Notes under the pieces: generated by a model | What the model saw: the letters and a program-made list of their open reading frames with translations, nothing else | The model's database searches: none | Told to the model about the DNA's origin: nothing | Made by a program: the position numbers and the translations under genes | Part shown: positions 37,196-48,464 of the stretch, piece after piece | Position numbering within the stretch: position 1 is the stretch's first letter | Layout of the letters: each line of letters opens with the position of its first letter | NCBI RefSeq assembly: GCF_026153205.1 | Contig: NZ_JAPFBW010000001.1 | Location: 248,001-312,000, forward strand | Length of the DNA stretch: 64,000 nucleotides | Origin: Aquabacterium sp. A7-Y | GTDB taxonomy: Bacteria > Pseudomonadota > Gammaproteobacteria > Burkholderiales > Burkholderiaceae_C | Direction: 5' to 3'

Positions 37196-38285
37196 GGCGA
37201 GCAGCAAATTCTCGCATGTAGTCCACCAGCGCCTGCACGCCGGCCAGGGGCATCGCGTTGTAGAGGCTGGCGCGCATGCCGCCGACGCTCTTGTGGCCTT
37301 TGAGCTGCAGCAGCCCGCGCTCCCTGGCGCCGGCCAGGAAGGCCTCGTTGTGCGCCTCGTCGGCCAGGAAAAAGGGCACGTTCATGCGCGAGCGGCACTC
37401 CGGCGCCACGGTGTTGCGGTAGAAACCCGAGGCGTCGATGTAGTCGTACAGCAGCGTGGCCTTGGCGATGTTGCGCGCCTCCATCGCGGCGACGCCCCCC
37501 TGGCGCTTGAGCCACTGGAACACCAGCCCGGCCAGGTAGATCGCGTAGGTCGGCGGCGTGTTGTACATCGACTGGTTGTCGGCGACCGTCTTGTAGTCGA
37601 AGGCCGACGGGCAGACCGGCAGCGCGTGACCCAGCAGATCCTCGCGCACGATCACCAGGGTGAGGCCGGCCGGGCCGATGTTCTTCTGCGCGCCGGCGAA
37701 GGCCAGACCCACGCGGGTCCAGTCGATCGCGCGGGTGGCGACGTGGGAGGAGCAGTCGATGACCAGCGGCGCATCGCTGCCGAGCGCCTTGAGGTCGGGC
37801 AGTTGGTTGAACTCGACGCCGTGGATGGTCTCGTTGGTGCAGATGTGCACATAGGCGGCCTGCGGGTCCAGCTTCCAGCCTGCCGGGTCGGGCAGGCGGG
37901 TGTGGTGGTCGGCCTCGTTGCTCGCGGCCAGCGCCGGCGTGCAGTAGCGCCTGGCTTCCTTGTAAGACTTCTGCGACCAGCTGCCGGTGACGACGAAATC
38001 GGCCCGGCCGCCGCGCGACAGGTTCATCGGCACGATGGCGTTCTCGGCCAGGCCGCCGCCCTGCATGAACAGCACCTTGAAGTGGGGCGGAACCGCCAGC
38101 AGTTCCCTCAGGTCGGTCTCGGCCTGGTCCCGGATGGACATGAACTCGCGGCCGCGGTGGCTCATTTCCATCACGCTCATGCCGCTGCCGTGCCAGTCGA
38201 GCATCTCGTGCGCGGCCTGCTCCAGCACTTCGGGCGGCAGGGTGGCCGGCCCGGCGGAAAAGTTGTAGGGGCGGTTCCGGTTCAT
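37188..38285 (-). CDS. serC: Phosphoserine aminotransferase
   Basis: PLP-dependent class V aminotransferase of serine and pyridoxal biosynthesis. The 365-residue product starts [20 protein letters not shown], with the PLP lysine in [16 protein letters not shown] and [18 protein letters not shown] later. AAGGAC precedes the ATG. First gene of the serC-pheA-tyrA-aroA/cmk cluster, whose genes overlap or are closely spaced. Confidence 0.96.
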   Translation of the reverse strand: MNRNRPYNFSAGPATLPPEVLEQAAHEMLDWHGSGMSVMEMSHRGREFMSIRDQAETDLRELLAVPPHFKVLFMQGGGLAENAIVPMNLSRGGRADFVVTGSWSQKSYKEARRYCTPALAASNEADHHTRLPDPAGWKLDPQAAYVHICTNETIHGVEFNQLPDLKALGSDAPLVIDCSSHVATRAIDWTRVGLAFAGAQKNIGPAGLTLVIVREDLLGHALPVCPSAFDYKTVADNQSMYNTPPTYAIYLAGLVFQWLKRQGGVAAMEARNIAKATLLYDYIDASGFYRNTVAPECRSRMNVPFFLADEAHNEAFLAGARERGLLQLKGHKSVGGMRASLYNAMPLAGVQALVDYMREFAARHG

Positions 38286-38292
38286 GGGGTCC

Positions 38293-38874
38293 TTACTTCT
38301 TCGGCTTGGCGCCCGCGGCGGGCGTGGCGGGTGGCTGGTCCGGCAGGCCCAGGTGTTTGCGGATGCTGGCCTGCAGTGTCCGGATCTTGGGCTCGACGGC
38401 GGGACGGGTCTCCTCGACCAGCTTCTGGGTCAGGTTGCGTTCGACCTCGGGCAGCACCTGCTGGTACTTTTTATAGGCCGGGGATTCCAGCCACGCGATC
38501 ACCTGCTTGAGTTCGTCCTCGCTGAACTTCTCTTCGAGCGCCGAACCGAGCGTGGTGGGGGCCAGCTTGAGGGCCTTGTCACGTACCAGCGGGGTGGCCT
38601 GCTCGGCGTACTTCTTCAGGTCGGCCTCGATGGCCTTCGCGACCTCCTGGCGCTTGGCCTCGGGCACCTGGGTCTTGAGCAGGCGGCCGGCCTCCTGCAT
38701 CAGCTCGACCGCGGGCTGCTCGGCGATGCGGCGTGCCATGTTCTCGACGGCAGGCTGCTGCATCTGCAGCAGCTTCTGGACCAGCTCCTTTTTGGTCTGG
38801 GCCTGCGCGGGCACTGCAAGGCCCCCCAGGGCGAGCACCAGCGCGGAACAGGCGAGGACGCGGGACGTGGACAT
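38293..38874 (-). CDS. DUF2059 secreted protein
   Basis: A 193-residue protein with a signal peptide ([18 protein letters not shown], cleavage after AQA) and a DUF2059 domain: [20 protein letters not shown] near residue 30, then [20 protein letters not shown] near residue 115. The C-terminus is basic and Pro/Ala-rich. The function of this helical periplasmic family is unknown. In Burkholderiales it lies between gyrA and serC, as here. The start at 38874 is set by the signal peptide; the longer frame overlaps the gyrA end. Confidence 0.85.
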   Translation of the reverse strand: MSTSRVLACSALVLALGGLAVPAQAQTKKELVQKLLQMQQPAVENMARRIAEQPAVELMQEAGRLLKTQVPEAKRQEVAKAIEADLKKYAEQATPLVRDKALKLAPTTLGSALEEKFSEDELKQVIAWLESPAYKKYQQVLPEVERNLTQKLVEETRPAVEPKIRTLQASIRKHLGLPDQPPATPAAGAKPKK

Positions 38875-38966
38875 GTAAGCCTCCTGAAGTTGAACTGTGC
38901 CATGCGCGGCGCGCGTCTGCTGCGCGCCGCGTGGCGTGTTGGAAGACGCCGCCGAGGGGCGGGCGC

Positions 38967-41609
<2,643 letters not shown>

Positions 41610-41654
41610 GCGATCCCTGAAATCGACGAAGCAAGGGGCGGGCGCTCGATGGCG

Positions 41655-41671
41655 CTGGCGTTAAACGCCAG
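41655..41671. promoter_or_regulatory. Palindrome CTGGCGTT-a-AACGCCAG in the gyrA leader
   Basis: A perfect 8-bp dyad with a 1-nt centre, 46 bp upstream of the gyrA start, between the ATG and a minus-strand TAGAAT (41680-41685) that could be the gyrA -10. A 1-nt centre suits a protein operator better than an RNA hairpin. Confidence 0.35.
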
Positions 41672-41751
41672 AACCCAACATTCTAAATGGGGGTTGTTGT
41701 GGCCGTGACGCAACAGGGTCGGCCCGCGTACCGCACCCTATAGACAAAAAC

Positions 41752-41779
41752 TTGTCCATGTGACGTGCTATGGCACAAT
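41752..41779 (+). promoter_or_regulatory. ompA: Probable sigma-70 promoter of ompA
   Basis: TTGTCC (41752-41757) and CACAAT (41774-41779) with a 16-bp spacer, inside an AT-richer segment flanked by GACAAA and TTTGTC. The resulting leader is about 100 nt. Confidence 0.45.
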
Positions 41780-41887
41780 GATTTGTCGGTAGCGAAACCC
41801 GCGCGTAACCGTGCGTTTCCTTAAGCCGTCCGATCTTTTAATGGACGTTTACGCAGTGACTCTGCGGCTTTTCTTGAGAGGAGAAAC

Positions 41888-42535
41888 ATGAACAAACTCA
41901 ACAAAGTGGCGATGCTGTTTGCCTCGGCCGCATTGGCTTCTGGTGCCCTGGCTCAATCCGTCGACAACTGGCGCAACGTCGATGGCAACGTGTGGAAGAA
42001 CGGCACCAATGAACTGTGCTGGCGCGATGCCACCTGGACCCCCGCGACCGCTGACCAGCGTTGCGACGGCGCCCTGAAGGCTGCCGCCCCGGCCCCGGCT
42101 CCGGCACCTGTCGCCGCCCCCGCCCCGGCTCCCGCTCCTGCGCCCACTCCCGCTCCCGTCCCCGCTGCTCCGACCAGCGAGAAGGTCACCTTCGCCGCTG
42201 ACGCCTTCTTCGACTTCAACAAGTCCGTGCTGAAGCCGGAAGGCCGCGCCAAGCTCGACGACCTGGTCAGCAAGATGAGTGGCATCAACCTGGAAGTTGT
42301 CATCGCCGTGGGTCACACCGACTCCGTCGGCAGCGATGCCTACAACCAGAAGCTGGCCGTCAAGCGCTCCGAAGCCGTGAAGGCCTATCTGGTCAGCAAG
42401 GGCATCGAAAAGAACCGCGTCTACACGGAAGGCAAGGGCGAGAAGCAGCCCGTGGCCGACAACAAGACCTCCGAAGGTCGTGCGAAGAACCGCCGCGTCG
42501 AGATCGAAGTGGTGGGCACCCGCAACCGTCAGTGA
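41888..42535 (+). CDS. ompA: OmpA-family outer-membrane/peptidoglycan-binding protein
   Basis: A 215-residue protein with a signal peptide (to about residue 22, GALAQS), a small N-terminal region with a Cys pair (NELCWRDATW, DQRCDGAL), an Ala-Pro hinge of about 35 residues, and a C-terminal OmpA peptidoglycan-binding domain (FFDFNKSVLKPEGRAKLDDL, GHTDSVGSDAYNQKLAVKRS, GRAKNRRVEIEV). There is no N-terminal eight-stranded barrel, as in the short betaproteobacterial OmpA-like proteins. GAGGAGAAAC precedes the ATG. It has its own promoter and a strong terminator, as for an abundant protein. Confidence 0.93.
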   Translation: MNKLNKVAMLFASAALASGALAQSVDNWRNVDGNVWKNGTNELCWRDATWTPATADQRCDGALKAAAPAPAPAPVAAPAPAPAPAPTPAPVPAAPTSEKVTFAADAFFDFNKSVLKPEGRAKLDDLVSKMSGINLEVVIAVGHTDSVGSDAYNQKLAVKRSEAVKAYLVSKGIEKNRVYTEGKGEKQPVADNKTSEGRAKNRRVEIEVVGTRNRQ

Positions 42536-42553
42536 TCTCCCTTCTCCTCAAGA

Positions 42554-42579
42554 AACCCCGCCACGGCGGGGTTTTTTTT
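42554..42579 (+). terminator. Rho-independent terminator of ompA
   Basis: GC-rich hairpin CCCCGC/GCGGGG (42556-42561 and 42566-42571) with flanking A and T pairs, followed by eight T residues (42572-42579), 18 bp after the ompA stop. Confidence 0.9.
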
Positions 42580-42635
42580 CGTCTGCAAGCGCCGACGGCC
42601 TGTGGCCTGCGCACCGGCCTCCGCGGTCTTCAAGG

Positions 42636-42641
42636 CACAAT
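42636..42641 (+). promoter_or_regulatory. -10-like hexamer CACAAT of ubiG (leaderless arrangement)
   Basis: CACAAT is followed by 8 nt and the ubiG ATG at 42650. No Shine-Dalgarno sequence lies between; the ompA terminator stands just upstream, so a promoter is needed here. Confidence 0.4.
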
Positions 42642-42649
42642 CCACAGCC

Positions 42650-43357
42650 ATGACCCAAGCGACCAATGCCGATCCCCAGGAGCTGGCCAAGTTCAGCGAG
42701 CTGGCCCACCGCTGGTGGGACCCTGAGAGCGAGTTCAAGCCCTTGCACCGCATCAACCCGCTGCGCCTGGAGTGGATAGACAGGCAGGCGCGGCTGGACG
42801 GCAAACGGGTGGTCGACATCGGCTGCGGCGGCGGCATTCTCAGCGACTCGATGGCGCGCAAGGGCGCCAGCGTGCTGGGCATCGACCTCGCCGGCAAGGC
42901 GCTGAAGGTGGCGATGCTGCATGCGATGGAAGCCGGCACGCAGAACCTCGAATACCGCGAGGTCGCGGCCGAGGCGCTGGCCGCGGAGCAGCCCGCGCAG
43001 TTCGACGTGGTGACCTGCATGGAGATGCTGGAGCACGTGCCCGACCCCTCGTCCATCGTGCATGCGGCCAGCACGCTGGTCAAACCCGGCGGCTGGCTGT
43101 TCTTCTCGACCCTGAACCGCAACGCCAAGGCTTTCCTGTTCGCGATCCTCGGTGCTGAATACCTGCTGAATTTATTGCCGAAGGGAACCCACGAATACGG
43201 CAAATTCATCCGACCCAGCGAGCTGGCGCGCTGGTGCCGCGAGGCGGGGCTGGATGTCGTGGAGACCCGTGGCATGGAATACAACCCGCTGACGCAGCGC
43301 TATTGGCTGTCGGGCGATACCAGCGTCAACTATCTCCTGGCTTGCCGCAAAACATGA
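42650..43357 (+). CDS. ubiG: Ubiquinone biosynthesis O-methyltransferase UbiG
   Basis: A 235-residue SAM methyltransferase that performs the O-methylations of ubiquinone synthesis. Seen: the N-terminal [19 protein letters not shown] and [11 protein letters not shown] typical of UbiG, SAM motif [20 protein letters not shown], and [13 protein letters not shown]. Start ATG 42650 is supported by family length and by the hexamer upstream. The stop overlaps the gph start (ATGA), the usual betaproteobacterial ubiG-gph pair. Confidence 0.96.
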   Translation: MTQATNADPQELAKFSELAHRWWDPESEFKPLHRINPLRLEWIDRQARLDGKRVVDIGCGGGILSDSMARKGASVLGIDLAGKALKVAMLHAMEAGTQNLEYREVAAEALAAEQPAQFDVVTCMEMLEHVPDPSSIVHAASTLVKPGGWLFFSTLNRNAKAFLFAILGAEYLLNLLPKGTHEYGKFIRPSELARWCREAGLDVVETRGMEYNPLTQRYWLSGDTSVNYLLACRKT

Positions 43358-44058
43358 GTGAGGTTTCTTCCCGACGGATGCCGGCACCCTGGGCACCGCG
43401 TGCGGTGCTGTTCGACCTCGACGGCACGCTGGCCGATACCGCACCCGACCTGGGTGGCGCCTTGAACCGCCTGCGCGGGCGGCGTGGTTTGCCGGCGCTG
43501 CCGCTGGAGCAGTTGCGCCCGGTCGCCTCGGCCGGTGCGCGCGGCATGCTGGCGGTCGGCCTCGGCCTCTCGGTCGACGACCCCGACTACCCGGCGCTGC
43601 GCGACGAGTTCCTGGCCGAGTACGAGGCGGCGCTCGACGTCGACTCGACCCTGTTCGACGGGGTGCCCGCCTTGCTGGCAGCGCTGGCGGCTGCCGGCAT
43701 CGCCTGGGGTGTCGTCACCAACAAGGCGATGCGCTTCACCGGGCCGGTGCTGCGCGGCCTCGGGCTCGAGGCCGCCGCGGTCGTCATCGCGGGCGACACG
43801 ACGCCGCATCCCAAGCCGCATCCCGAGCCTTTGCTCGAGGCCTGCCGCCGCTTGAAGATCCGTCCCGAGGACGCCATCTACGTCGGCGATGACCTGCGCG
43901 ATGTGCAGGCGGCGCGGGCGGCCGGCATGCCGGTCGTTGCCGCGGCCTACGGCTACCTGGGCCAGGAGCCGGACCTCGCGGCCTGGGAGGCGGATGCCGT
44001 CATCGAGCGGGTGGCGGCGCTGCTGCCGCTGGTCGGTATTGCGCAAGAAGTTCGCTGA
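43354..44058 (+). CDS. gph: Phosphoglycolate phosphatase, HAD family
   Basis: A 234-residue HAD-IA phosphatase clearing 2-phosphoglycolate. Motif I is [16 protein letters not shown] (about residues 19-34), motif II lies in WGVVTNK, and motif III with the acidic loop is [12 protein letters not shown] followed by [17 protein letters not shown]. The start overlaps the ubiG stop. The gph end lies 65 bp upstream of the mature tmRNA 5' end. Confidence 0.93.
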   Translation: MSEVSSRRMPAPWAPRAVLFDLDGTLADTAPDLGGALNRLRGRRGLPALPLEQLRPVASAGARGMLAVGLGLSVDDPDYPALRDEFLAEYEAALDVDSTLFDGVPALLAALAAAGIAWGVVTNKAMRFTGPVLRGLGLEAAAVVIAGDTTPHPKPHPEPLLEACRRLKIRPEDAIYVGDDLRDVQAARAAGMPVVAAAYGYLGQEPDLAAWEADAVIERVAALLPLVGIAQEVR

Positions 44059-44081
44059 CGAAGAAGTTTGTGGGCGCCCCC

Positions 44082-44113
44082 TTGAAAGCGGGGCGGCGCA
44101 CCCGATCTACAAT
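44082..44113 (+). promoter_or_regulatory. ssrA: Probable tmRNA promoter
   Basis: TTGAAA (44082-44087) and TACAAT (44108-44113) lie upstream of the tmRNA, whose mature 5' end is 10 nt after the -10. The 20-bp spacer is long, so the -35 is less certain than the -10. Confidence 0.45.
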
Positions 44114-44122
44114 AGCGAACAC

Positions 44123-44481
44123 GGGGCCGACCTGGTTTCGACGTGGGTGCGGAATCAGAGCGGTGCATGCCGAGCACCAGTACGCTCGTAAATCCACTGG
44201 ATCAAAGTAACTGCGAACGACGAACGTTTCGCCCTCGCCGCTTAACACCGGTGAGCCTCTCAACGGTTGGCCGATAGGCCGGGCCCGCAAGGGCTGAGAG
44301 GTCATTCATATCGGCTGGTCCTGAGCCGGGTCACTCGACCCAGGACGAGATCTAGTGACTGGCGTCGTTGGTAGCGTGCTCCTGCGCGACCGCGGCGTAA
44401 GAACCAAAGCAGTGAGCTAAGCATGTAGATCTGCCTGAGGATGGCTTGCGGACGCGGGTTCAATTCCCGCCGGCTCCACCA
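44123..44481 (+). ncRNA. ssrA: Transfer-messenger RNA (tmRNA)
   Basis: A one-piece tmRNA of 359 nt. The 5' end GGGGCCGACCTGGTTTCGAC pairs with the 3' CGGCTCC, and the encoded CCA closes the tRNA-like end; the T-arm GGTTCAATTCC is visible. The tag reading frame runs from 44213 to the stop TAA at 44243-44245 and encodes ANDERFALAA, a tag typical of betaproteobacteria, ending in the Ala-Ala recognised by ClpXP. tmRNA with SmpB rescues stalled ribosomes. A perfect hairpin and a terminator follow directly. Confidence 0.97.
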
Positions 44482-44486
44482 CCTCC

Positions 44487-44525
44487 GGCTGCATGAAGTG
44501 CTGATCTGCAGCACTTCATGCAGCC
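44487..44525 (+). repeat. Perfect 17-bp inverted repeat just 3' of tmRNA
   Basis: Arms at 44487-44503 and 44509-44525 are exact reverse complements (left arm GGCTGCATGAAGTGCTG) around a 5-nt loop, starting 6 nt after the tmRNA CCA. No T-run follows, so it is not itself a classic terminator. Confidence 0.85.
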
Positions 44526-44528
44526 ATG

Positions 44529-44570
44529 AAGGCCCAGGGCGCTCGATTTTTCGAGTCCTGGGCCTTTTTT
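44529..44570 (+). terminator. Rho-independent terminator of the tmRNA transcript
   Basis: Imperfect long hairpin AAGGCCCAGG...CCTGGGCCTT whose tip is CTCGA-TTTT-TCGAG, followed by TTTTTT (44565-44570). Confidence 0.88.
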
Positions 44571-44703
44571 CTTGCTGGATCAGCCGACACGCGGAGGGCG
44601 CCGCCCCTGTCGGCGCTTCTTCGGCGAACCTTATTGTGGGTTCCAAGGCTCCCTCCACCGCGCGCCTCCGGGTATACCTCGCACCGGGCTGGTGCCGCTC
44701 GTC

Positions 44704-45062
44704 CCCTGCCTTGCTCCGTGGCAGCGGGGCCGCCGCCCGAAGAAGTAGCGCGCCATCCGCCAGGCGACCGGGTGGCGCGCTATGGCGGCGAGGAGTTCGC
44801 GGTGATCCTGCCCGATGCCCCGCTGGACGGCGCCCTGGTGGTCGCCGAGCGCATCCGTGCCGCGGTGGCGGCGCTGGAGCTGCCAGCCGCCGAGCCGCCC
44901 GGCAGCACGGTCTCGGTGAGCATTGGGGCGGCCACACTCCAGCAAGCGGAACGGGTGGGGCCGCGTGAGCTCATCCAGGCGGCCGATGCCGCGCTCTACC
45001 AGGCCAAGCCCGCCGGTCGCAACTGCGTCGCCGGGTTGGCGGCGGGGCCCGCACTCGCCTGA
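44704..45062 (+). pseudogene. Truncated GGDEF (diguanylate cyclase) domain remnant
   Basis: The frame encodes the second half of a GGDEF domain: DRVARYGGEEFAVILPDAPL at about 44766-44825, then ERIRAAVAALELPA and SVSIGAATL, ending AADAALYQAKPAGRN. Full domains are about 160 residues; here the first 50-60 residues with the substrate-binding helix and any sensory domain are missing. Weak similarity upstream (PCSVAAGPPPEEVARHPPGD) suggests that the coding sequence decays toward the tmRNA terminator. No start codon or ribosome site fits. It is probably the 3' remnant of a gene cut by rearrangement next to ssrA. Confidence 0.75.
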
Positions 45063-45065
45063 GGC

Positions 45066-45575
45066 TCAGCGCGGGGCCCGGGTCGACCTCGCGCACTCGC
45101 GCTGCAGCGCCCGCAGGTGAGCGGCGAAGACCGCGGCGTCCATGTGCCGTTCGGCGCTGTAGAGCAGGCGCGGACCAGTGATGGGGGCCGTGGGGGCGCC
45201 GGCTCGCTGCACCGCCTCGGCCTCGACATGGTGCAGGCCCGCGTCGTGGTCGGTGCGCACGCTGACGCGGCTGTCCAGCAGTGGCACCTCGAAGGACGCC
45301 TGCACGTGCTCGCCGCGGCGCTGCACCGTGCTGAAGGCGCAGGGGTCGGTGAGCGTGTAGCGCCAGGCCGCCCCCGCCGCGTCCTCACTGCCCAGCGTGT
45401 TGAGTTCGCGCAGCCGTTCACCGGCGCTTTGCGGCGGAGGCGGACCGAACGCGTCTTCACCCTCGGGGTAGCCGTCCTGGCAACCCATGGCCAGGGCCAG
45501 GGTGAACAGCTGCACCGCGGCCCAGGCGGCGCTGACGCTGCGGTCCCGGCCTCGGCGCGCCGATGCCATGCTCAT
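45066..45575 (-). CDS. Predicted lipoprotein of unknown function
   Basis: A 169-residue protein with an N-terminal hydrophobic segment ending in the lipobox-like LALAMGCQDG (Cys about residue 32), implying lipid anchoring after a rather long, basic n-region. The rest (FGPPPPQSAGERLRELNTLG onward) matches no family that I recognise. The ATG at 45575 overlaps the stop of the DUF21/CBS gene (ATGA), with GAGGA just upstream, so it is probably coexpressed with it. Confidence 0.65.
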   Translation of the reverse strand: MSMASARRGRDRSVSAAWAAVQLFTLALAMGCQDGYPEGEDAFGPPPPQSAGERLRELNTLGSEDAAGAAWRYTLTDPCAFSTVQRRGEHVQASFEVPLLDSRVSVRTDHDAGLHHVEAEAVQRAGAPTAPITGPRLLYSAERHMDAAVFAAHLRALQRECARSTRAPR

Positions 45576-46891
45576 TCCTCGGCAGCGGTCAGCGAGACCG
45601 GCGTCTCGTCCGGTGTCCGCCTCGCGAGCACCTTGTCGATGCGCTTGTTGTCCATGTCGACGATCTCGAACGTCCAGTCCTGCCAGTGCACCACGTCGCC
45701 GGTCTGCGGCAGCTTGCCCTGCAACAGCATGAGCATGCCGCTGAGCGTGTTGTAGCGGCCGCGCTGCTCCTCGGGCAGCTGGTCCAGTCCCAGGCGCTCC
45801 TTCAGCTCGTGGTTGGGGATCAGGCCGTCGACCAGCCAGGACCCGTCCTCGCGCTGCACGGCCCAGGCGTCCTCGGCGCGGTGCGGCTTGAACTCGCCGG
45901 TGATGGCTTCCAGCACGTCCTGCAGGGTCACCAGGCCCTGCACCTCGCCGTATTCGTCGATCACCAGCGCGAAATGGGTGTTGGTCGAGCGGAAGTTGTC
46001 GAGCAGTTCCATGCCGGTGAGGGTCTCGGGCACATACACCGCCGGCTGCATGTCCAGCGTCAGCCGGGGCTGTTCGCCGCGCAGGGTCTGGGCCAGCAGC
46101 TGACGGGCGTTGGCGAAACCGAGCACGCGGGCCAGTCCGCCCTCGCAGACCGGGTAGCGGCTGTGCTCGGCCGCTTCGAGCTTGCGCAGGCTCAGCTCGA
46201 GGGGTTCCTCGACATCAAGGTACTCGATCGCCGAGCGCGGCACCATCAGCGCGGTGATATGGCGCTCGTCGAGCTGGAACACATTGCGCACCATCTGGTG
46301 CTCGTGGTGCTCGATGACACCGGCATGCGAGCCTTCGGCCAGCATCGCACGGATGTCCTCCTCGGTCACCGGATGGGACGGCTGGTCGCGGATGCGCAGC
46401 AGTTTCATCAGCAGTTGCACCGAGCCCGCGAGCAGCCGCACGAAAGGCCGGGCCAGCGTTGCCAGCCCCAGCATGGGCCCGGCCACCCGGCGGGCAATGG
46501 GCTCCGGATTGAGCTGCCCGATGCGCTTGGGCAGCAGCTCGCCCAGCACGATGGAGAAATAGGTGATCAGCACCACCGCCAAGGCCGTGGCGGCCACTTC
46601 GCTGGTCTCGGCCGCGATGCCCCAGGCCTGCTGCAGCCAGCGCGCCAGCGGCCCGGCCAGCGCGGACTCGCCGACGATGCCGTTGAGCACGCCGATCGAG
46701 GTGATGCCGATCTGCACCGTGGACAGGAAGCGGGTCGGGTCCTCGCCCAGCTCGAGCGCCGCGGCGGCCGCGCCGTCGCCCTCGTCCACCAGGCGTTGCA
46801 GGCGTGACTTGCGCGAGGTCACCAACGCTATTTCGGACATGGCGAAAACGCCGTTGAGCAGGATCAAGCCAAAAAGCAAGGCGATTTCCAT
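45572..46891 (-). CDS. DUF21/CBS-domain hemolysin-family (HlyC/CorC-type) membrane protein
   Basis: A 439-residue protein of the CNNM/YfjD/TlyC-like family, often called hemolysin but more likely Mg/Co ion transport-related. An N-terminal DUF21 domain has about four helices (starting MEIALLFGLILLNGVFAMSE), a CBS pair is marked by ALMVPRSAIEYLDVEEPL and HFALVIDEYGEVQGLVTLQD, and a C-terminal CorC/HlyC domain has DGSWLVDGLIPNHELKERLG. The start at 46891 puts the DUF21 domain at the N-terminus. Coupled to the downstream lipoprotein gene. Confidence 0.9.
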   Translation of the reverse strand: MEIALLFGLILLNGVFAMSEIALVTSRKSRLQRLVDEGDGAAAAALELGEDPTRFLSTVQIGITSIGVLNGIVGESALAGPLARWLQQAWGIAAETSEVAATALAVVLITYFSIVLGELLPKRIGQLNPEPIARRVAGPMLGLATLARPFVRLLAGSVQLLMKLLRIRDQPSHPVTEEDIRAMLAEGSHAGVIEHHEHQMVRNVFQLDERHITALMVPRSAIEYLDVEEPLELSLRKLEAAEHSRYPVCEGGLARVLGFANARQLLAQTLRGEQPRLTLDMQPAVYVPETLTGMELLDNFRSTNTHFALVIDEYGEVQGLVTLQDVLEAITGEFKPHRAEDAWAVQREDGSWLVDGLIPNHELKERLGLDQLPEEQRGRYNTLSGMLMLLQGKLPQTGDVVHWQDWTFEIVDMDNKRIDKVLARRTPDETPVSLTAAEE

Positions 46892-46975
46892 GAGGGGCAG
46901 CGCCGGCCGGCGGCGTGGTTGGGGGGGCAACCCCGAGCACCAGCAGGCGCGGTGCCGGGGGGCGATGGCCGGGGG

Positions 46976-48013
46976 TCAGCGCGGCACGCCGTGCTCCCAC
47001 ACCGACCAGCGTGCGACGATGTCGCGCACCAGCGCGCCACCGACCTTGGCGAGGTTGCGGGTGGCGGGCATGAAACCACCGGTGCTGCCCTCGGTCGACG
47101 CCATCAGCGACGCATAGGCATTCTGGCCCGGATGCGGCCGGTCGAAATTGGAGCCGGTGCGCAGCACCGCCAGGCGCTTGAGGTCCACTTTGCCGGCCGC
47201 CGCGGCGCGCGCCAGCGCGTTGTAGGTCGCATTGTCTTCCTGCTGGGTGGTGCAGTAGGTGGCCTGGCCATCGCTGAGCAGCCGGGTCCAGTCGCGCGCG
47301 TGCTGGCCGAGCCGGTGGCCGTGCCACCAGGTGTCGCCGCCCAGCGTGTCGCACTGGGTCACGCGCGGCGGCTGGTTGGCCGGCGGGAAGGGGTAACGCT
47401 TGCGGTAGGCGCGCGCGGCATCGCTGTCTTCCAGGGCCACATCGCGGCTGAGGGCCAGCGCCTTCTGCAGCAGCGCCTCGTCGAGCTGGAAGGCTTCGGT
47501 CCGGTAGTCGAACTTCGGTTTTTCGCCCGGCCCCTTGGTCATGATGCCGAAGTAGCCGCTGCGCCAATGGCGCGGCATCTCACGCGCATCGATCTCGTGC
47601 GCGATGCCGACGTCGACCAGCCAGCGCGCCCAGGCGGCGGTGCCCAGCGTGCCGCGCGCGGGGTCGATGCCGGCGATGCCTGCGATCAGGAAATAGGTCT
47701 TGCGCAGGTCGAACCGCGGGTCGAGCGTGACCGCCAGCGTGGACGCCGCCGCATTGGCGTGGCCCATTCCGGTGGTGAGCAGGCAGACGTCGTCGGTGTT
47801 GCAGCGCAACTCCGGCGCGTCCTGCGAGAGGCCGGGCACGCGGATCTTCTCGGTCAGCACGAAGGGATCGATCCAGGGCGCGGCCTCGGGCTCGAACATC
47901 GAGATGATGAGGACCTTGAGCGGACGCGGCGTGTCGGTGGCCTGGGCGGCGGCCCCGGCGGCCAGCAGGACGGCCGCCAGCAGGCGGCCGAGGGTTCTTG
48001 TACCGAGCTTCAT
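46976..48013 (-). CDS. Purine nucleoside permease-type (NUP family) periplasmic protein
   Basis: A 345-residue protein with a Sec signal peptide (MKLGTRTLGRLLAAVLLAAGA, cleavage after AQA). The mature part starts KVLIISMFEPEAAPWIDPF and includes CLLTTGMGHANAAASTLAV, FLIAGIAGIDPARGTLG and RTGSNFDRPHPGQ, matching the NUP family first named from yeast purine nucleoside permeases. The GIAGIDP core resembles nucleoside phosphorylases, so it may be a periplasmic nucleoside-binding or -cleaving protein. Family assignment is good; biochemical function is uncertain. Confidence 0.85.
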   Translation of the reverse strand: MKLGTRTLGRLLAAVLLAAGAAAQATDTPRPLKVLIISMFEPEAAPWIDPFVLTEKIRVPGLSQDAPELRCNTDDVCLLTTGMGHANAAASTLAVTLDPRFDLRKTYFLIAGIAGIDPARGTLGTAAWARWLVDVGIAHEIDAREMPRHWRSGYFGIMTKGPGEKPKFDYRTEAFQLDEALLQKALALSRDVALEDSDAARAYRKRYPFPPANQPPRVTQCDTLGGDTWWHGHRLGQHARDWTRLLSDGQATYCTTQQEDNATYNALARAAAAGKVDLKRLAVLRTGSNFDRPHPGQNAYASLMASTEGSTGGFMPATRNLAKVGGALVRDIVARWSVWEHGVPR

Positions 48014-48043
48014 CTTGACTCAACTCCTTGGAAGCCGTGCCGC

Positions 48044-48082
48044 CCCCTCGGCGGCAGCATGCAGCCGCAGCGTAGCGAGGGG
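48044..48082. repeat. REP-like inverted repeat between permease gene and small ORF
   Basis: CCCCTCG (48044-48050) and CGAGGGG (48076-48082) flank a GC-rich loop containing GCAGCATGCAGC. It resembles the short intergenic palindromes common in Comamonadaceae/Sphaerotilaceae genomes; no second copy was confirmed in this window. Confidence 0.35.
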
Positions 48083-48125
48083 CAGGGCGGCCGGCCGTGT
48101 CAAGATGTCTGCAGGGGCCGTCGCT

Positions 48126-48290
48126 TCAACGCCGGGGGAGCGGCGCCTCCGGCTCGGGGTGGGGCATCTGCGGCAGCTCCTCGTCCGGCGCCATCTCGGG
48201 CGGGATCGGATCTTCCTCGGGTTGCCCGGGCAAGACCCTGGGCGAGACCGGTTCGTGTTTTGGCGTGGGGGTGGCGTGGCTGAGCTTCAT
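48126..48290 (-). CDS. Small Pro/Glu-rich protein, 54 residues
   Basis: Not recognised. ATG 48290 is preceded by AGGAG at ideal distance, and the frame runs to a TGA at 48126. The sequence is rich in Pro and Glu (VLPGQPEEDPIPPEMAPDEE) and likely disordered, with no membrane segment. The strong ribosome site is the main support. The longer open frame containing it on this strand overlaps the flagellin gene and is an antisense shadow. Confidence 0.5.
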   Translation of the reverse strand: MKLSHATPTPKHEPVSPRVLPGQPEEDPIPPEMAPDEELPQMPHPEPEAPLPRR

Positions 48291-48464
48291 GGGCAACTCC
48301 TGCGCGGGGTGCCGGCGGCCGCTGCGGCCGGCCCTCGCCTTCCCGGAAAGGGAGCAATGCGGATGCCATGCGTGGCTGCGGCGCTTCAAGGTGTGCACTA
48401 TTGCACCCGCCATGCGGCGGATGAAGACCTCAGGGTTATTTCCAGGGGCCGGGACGGGTCGGCC

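Noticed and set aside
33305-37303. A 1332-codon plus-strand frame spanning aroA-cmk, tyrA and pheA
   Set aside because: It crosses three well-defined minus-strand genes and shows only the low-complexity Arg/Gln/Ala composition of a GC-rich shadow frame.
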